Source: Flavipsychrobacter sp.
GTDB taxonomy: Bacteria; Bacteroidota; Bacteroidia; Chitinophagales; Chitinophagaceae
Direction: 5' to 3'
Assembly: GCA_017849575.1 (NCBI GenBank)
Contig: JAFIGV010000015.1
Span: 124,001-188,000, forward strand
Length of the DNA: 64,000 nt
Made by a program: the position numbers and the translations under genes. Positions within the stretch are counted from its first letter, which is position 1, and every line of letters starts with the position of its first letter. The notes beneath the pieces were generated by a model. It saw only the letters and a program-made list of their open reading frames with translations. It searched no databases and was not told where the DNA came from. This document shows, piece after piece, positions 61,114 through 64,000 of the stretch.

Positions 61114-63351
61114 CTATGGATTAAAGATGTTGGCATTGTTGCGGTACCCGCTTTCTGTATTGCTGTACCAGTCAACATACGACGTACCGCCCGACTGTAC
61201 CCACGCTGCAAACTTCAGGTAGGTCTGCGTAATGTCGGCACGCTCGATGGGGTAGTGGAAGGGCGACACCGGCACTTCAATAGCATAAGGCAAGCCCGAC
61301 TGTGTGACGTAGTAACGCTGGTCTTGTACACTACTGTTGTCGTCGCCGGTACCAAAGAGGTTGGTACTTGCCAGGTCTGTCGGCTCGTGTCCGAAAAGGT
61401 GTATCTCATTGCCCCGGCCGAGGTCGCTGTTCCAGATAAAGGGGTTGTAGCCCGTAAGTCCAAAGTTGCTCAGAGATGGGCCATTGGCTACGTCGAAGCT
61501 GAACGTATAGGTTTCGGGTGCGGCTGCGCTCTGTGCGGGGTCCGTGTTCCAGTTGCTGGCCTGCGTACGCATGTTGTCGAACAAGATGACCACCGCTTTG
61601 GTTTGTCCTGCCTCGAGTACACCTGAGGTCAGTCCCGAAACGCTGCTCCTGTTTACCGGAAACTGAACACCGAAGCCGTTGGGAAAACTACCGCCCGTGG
61701 CTTTGAGCTCCAGATTGCCGTTTACCTGCACTACATTTCCGGCGGCGTTGGTAACAATCTTGTAGCGGTAAGCCATTACCAGATCATTCAGATCGTAGTC
61801 GCCTTTACCGGGCCACTGATCTTCAAAAGCTACGGTTGCCATTTCTGTGCTCGAAGGATAGTAGTTGTTATAAGCCTTTCCCGGATCGTTGGGATATTCA
61901 TCGAGGTTGTCACTCACTCCATCGTTGTCCGCATCGGTAATTGCAGGCGTGCCGTTACCCGTTCCGTTGCAGTTGTCGGTAGGGATGTACAGCGAGCAAC
62001 CCGACGAAGCACCCGAGCCCAGCCTGTTTCCATTGGTGTTGTAGTTGATGTTTGCGTTGCACACCATCAGGTTGCCAGAGAACTTGCCATTGTCGTTCGA
62101 CTGCGGATTGCCGGTGATGTTGCCGTTTACCTTTACCAGCGCGGTATTGCTGCCACGTCCATAGATCAGGCCGTCCATGTTGAGCGTATTGGACTGAAAC
62201 ATGGACAGGCTATACATAGAGAGTTCATTGCTTCCGGTGATGTTGGTATGACCGCCCACTTGTATCAGCTTGTAGTTAGTCACCTTGGCGTTCATGTTAA
62301 ACGCACCGCCGATGATCAAAGCACAGTTGTTGATGAGGTTGGGGCTGCTTCCGTTTTGTGTAAAATCTCCGGTAATATCAATTTTACCGTTGTTGGTTAG
62401 TGTCTGTTGTGCGTTGTTGGTAAAATATTGGCCGGTGATCAGGCCGTTATTCGTGAAGCTCATCTGGGAGTTTACATTTAGATAGCCGGTGTAATTGTAG
62501 GTGCCGTTGTTGATGAAAGAACCCTTGTTCATACCGATGGCGGAGCCGGTCATTGTACCGTCGTTTTGCACCGTGCCGGTAGAGTTCATGTTGAAGTTCG
62601 AAAAGTTCAGCGTGCCTTCATTCAATATAGAACTTGCATCATCCAGATTGATATTGGTGCCATTGGTGATACTTGCTCCACTTGCAATCTTCAGGATGCA
62701 GTTTCCTTTCATGTTAAGACTGTTCAAGGTCACATTGCTTCCGCACACATTAATGGTGCCGCCTGAGATATTGTTGAAAGACACCGTGATATTATCGCCG
62801 GTGATACATACCACGTCGCTGCTGCCTACGTTCACGCTGTTGGTACTGCTGGTAATGGTGTTGGTGCAACCCGTGCAGCTCACAGCAGTCGTCTTCATTT
62901 GAGGCGTCTGCATTTTTTGTCCTTCGTTGCTGCCTCTTTCCGTAAAGCTGAGGTTCAGGGTGTTGAGGTGCGCATCGGCTTTTTGCACGGATCTTGAGCC
63001 ATCGGGCGAAGATTTTACCACATAAAGCTCAGTGATGTTTTTTGCGATATACAGTGTGGCGCTATACGGGTGTGCTATAGAGGCACTTCCCTGTGCGATC
63101 AGTTTTCCATCGTCATAAGGGTTGCCATCGTACACAGCAATCGTGTGCAAGGCGTTGCCAAAACGTTCATCCTGCACGTCCACAACTACGGATACATTGC
63201 GTGAACTTTCCCAGGTAAAGCCATCCGGAACTCTGAGGTCGTCAATACTGTTTACTACAGGATTCGTTTCCTCGCTTTGTTCTTTTTTACAGGCCGGCAA
63301 TACGGCGATGCCGAGCAGACCGATAAATAGCAGTGTCGTTTTCATCATCAT
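61114..63351 (-). CDS. LruC-domain lipoprotein with a beta-solenoid-like stalk
   Basis: The 745-residue lipoprotein has a lipobox (VLPAC, followed by KKEQSEETN). Residues about 145-430 are Asn/Gly/Thr-rich in short repeated steps (NNGTI/NDGTM types), as in right-handed beta-helices. A calcium-type DADNDGVSDNLDEYPNDPG unit follows, then the C-terminal LruC domain (about 500-745, with FEDQWPGKGDYDLNDLVMAY). The last domain is known as LruC/DUF4842 and is common in surface lipoproteins. It is probably a long outward-facing adhesin-like protein (inference). Confidence 0.88.
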   Translation of the reverse strand: MMMKTTLLFIGLLGIAVLPACKKEQSEETNPVVNSIDDLRVPDGFTWESSRNVSVVVDVQDERFGNALHTIAVYDGNPYDDGKLIAQGSASIAHPYSATLYIAKNITELYVVKSSPDGSRSVQKADAHLNTLNLSFTERGSNEGQKMQTPQMKTTAVSCTGCTNTITSSTNSVNVGSSDVVCITGDNITVSFNNISGGTINVCGSNVTLNSLNMKGNCILKIASGASITNGTNINLDDASSILNEGTLNFSNFNMNSTGTVQNDGTMTGSAIGMNKGSFINNGTYNYTGYLNVNSQMSFTNNGLITGQYFTNNAQQTLTNNGKIDITGDFTQNGSSPNLINNCALIIGGAFNMNAKVTNYKLIQVGGHTNITGSNELSMYSLSMFQSNTLNMDGLIYGRGSNTALVKVNGNITGNPQSNDNGKFSGNLMVCNANINYNTNGNRLGSGASSGCSLYIPTDNCNGTGNGTPAITDADNDGVSDNLDEYPNDPGKAYNNYYPSSTEMATVAFEDQWPGKGDYDLNDLVMAYRYKIVTNAAGNVVQVNGNLELKATGGSFPNGFGVQFPVNRSSVSGLTSGVLEAGQTKAVVILFDNMRTQASNWNTDPAQSAAAPETYTFSFDVANGPSLSNFGLTGYNPFIWNSDLGRGNEIHLFGHEPTDLASTNLFGTGDDNSSVQDQRYYVTQSGLPYAIEVPVSPFHYPIERADITQTYLKFAAWVQSGGTSYVDWYSNTESGYRNNANIFNP

Positions 63352-63462
63352 AAGTGTTGTAAGAATGATGTAAAACTACAGGGCCGTGTAGCGAACAAAG
63401 AAAAATACGCGCGATTCACAAAGCAATAACATTGTAGCTCGCCTGCATCCGATCAACTGAAC

Positions 63463-63972
63463 TCAATCTTGCTCCAGAGCATTGAGGTATTGTTCCAGCT
63501 TTCCTTTTTTGTCTGCTTCTTCCGCTTTGCGAAGTGTCTCGGACACAGATATATTGTATGCCGGCGTTTTTACATAGGCGATCAGCGTGCGGGCGGCACC
63601 AGCGCGCACTTTGATGCGGTTATCTTTTTCTTCATGATGGTTCATCTGGTAGAGCACCATTCCCGCCATCAAACGTGGAAGCAGGGATAGGTTTTCATCG
63701 TACAGCTTTACAGAGGCAACATCCAGTTCAAAAGTGTATTCTTCGGTTTCTGTCATCCACATCATTAGATAGCTCCCGGCCTCTTTGATGTCCTGATCAC
63801 TTGTGTCCGGCGGTGTAGCCAAAAGGTATTGGGCAGCCTGCCTTGCAGCTTCGTTGGCACGGGCTATTTTCTGAGCCTTCGTTCCTTCTACTGTAGAATA
63901 GTCGGGTTTTTGCTGCGCATAGCAGGATAAGAATGGGAAAAGAAGCACAAGTAACGATAGTAGCTTTTTCAT
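63463..63972 (-). CDS. Secreted helical protein of unknown function
   Basis: The 169-residue product has a signal peptide (MKKLLSLLVLLFPFLSCYAQ) and a mostly helical mature part, with ANEAARQAAQYLLATPP near the N-terminus. The Cys at 17 is followed by YAQQ, so cleavage by signal peptidase I after YA is more likely than lipidation. I recognise no family. It is transcribed in the same direction as the LruC gene, 111 bp upstream of it. Confidence 0.7.
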   Translation of the reverse strand: MKKLLSLLVLLFPFLSCYAQQKPDYSTVEGTKAQKIARANEAARQAAQYLLATPPDTSDQDIKEAGSYLMMWMTETEEYTFELDVASVKLYDENLSLLPRLMAGMVLYQMNHHEEKDNRIKVRAGAARTLIAYVKTPAYNISVSETLRKAEEADKKGKLEQYLNALEQD

Positions 63973-64000
63973 AAACGGTGTGTTTTCAGTAAGATACGGA

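Overview
The window is chromosomal DNA from a member of the Bacteroidota, most likely the Chitinophagaceae or a close relative (inference). The signs are several secreted proteins ending in type IX secretion (T9SS) sorting domains, many 'S-x-S-C' type lipoproteins, a Bacteroidota LptE, and promoters of the TTTG-N19-TAnnTTTG type instead of TTGACA/TATAAT. There is little Shine-Dalgarno signal. No rRNA, tRNA, CRISPR array, transposase or phage gene was found.

Layout. 1-7.7 kb: a membrane-anchored TPR-CHAT peptidase-like protein, a large Ig-like lipoprotein and a T9SS beta-propeller-like protein, all on the plus strand. 7.8-11.2 kb: a minus-strand cluster holding a T9SS protein, two small lipoproteins, an ECF sigma factor and a protein that joins an inner-membrane helix to an outer-membrane beta-barrel. 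11.4-14.3 kb: ZIP transporter, GNAT acetyltransferase, HutD-like protein and a voltage-sensor ion channel. 14.5-29.9 kb: the S10-spc ribosomal protein cluster (rpsJ to map). 30-33.7 kb: an envelope operon on the minus strand (lptE, a TPR-like gene, secG, mltG). 33.8-39.2 kb: GT2 glycosyltransferase, T9SS M36-type metalloprotease and a FadL/OmpP1-like porin. 39.3-42.8 kb: a lipoprotein and a second ECF sigma / helix-plus-barrel pair. 42.9-46.7 kb: a YhhQ-type transporter, a frameshifted diheme cytochrome c, a double-OmpA protein and a GIY-YIG nuclease set among REP-like repeats. 47.3-49.8 kb: rplKAJL. 49.8-64 kb: an M16 peptidase pair (one active, one lacking the zinc site), a HAD phosphatase, a fasciclin protein, serine dehydratase, Dps, another T9SS protein, a DoxX-like protein, a PD-(D/E)XK-like protein, a GT8 enzyme and a LruC lipoprotein.

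The ribosomal cluster is unusual in four ways. It is cut into at least three transcription units: by a strong terminator and a 448-bp gap after rplN, and by an AT-rich antisense T9SS gene lodged between rpsE and rpmD. It stops at map, without infA/rpmJ/rpsM/rpsK/rpsD/rpoA/rplQ. The separate rplKAJL cluster ends in a terminator and lacks rpoBC. Many spacers between ribosomal genes are filled with degenerate short repeats whose left and right halves are complementary, each spacer using its own motif.

The observations I rate highest are these repeat-built hairpin spacers and the two sigma factor / 'inner-membrane helix plus outer-membrane barrel' pairs, which look like a two-protein trans-envelope signalling arrangement. 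Next come the antisense insertion in the spc operon, the one-base frameshift in the cytochrome gene, and the 54-bp-period repeats around the GIY-YIG gene.
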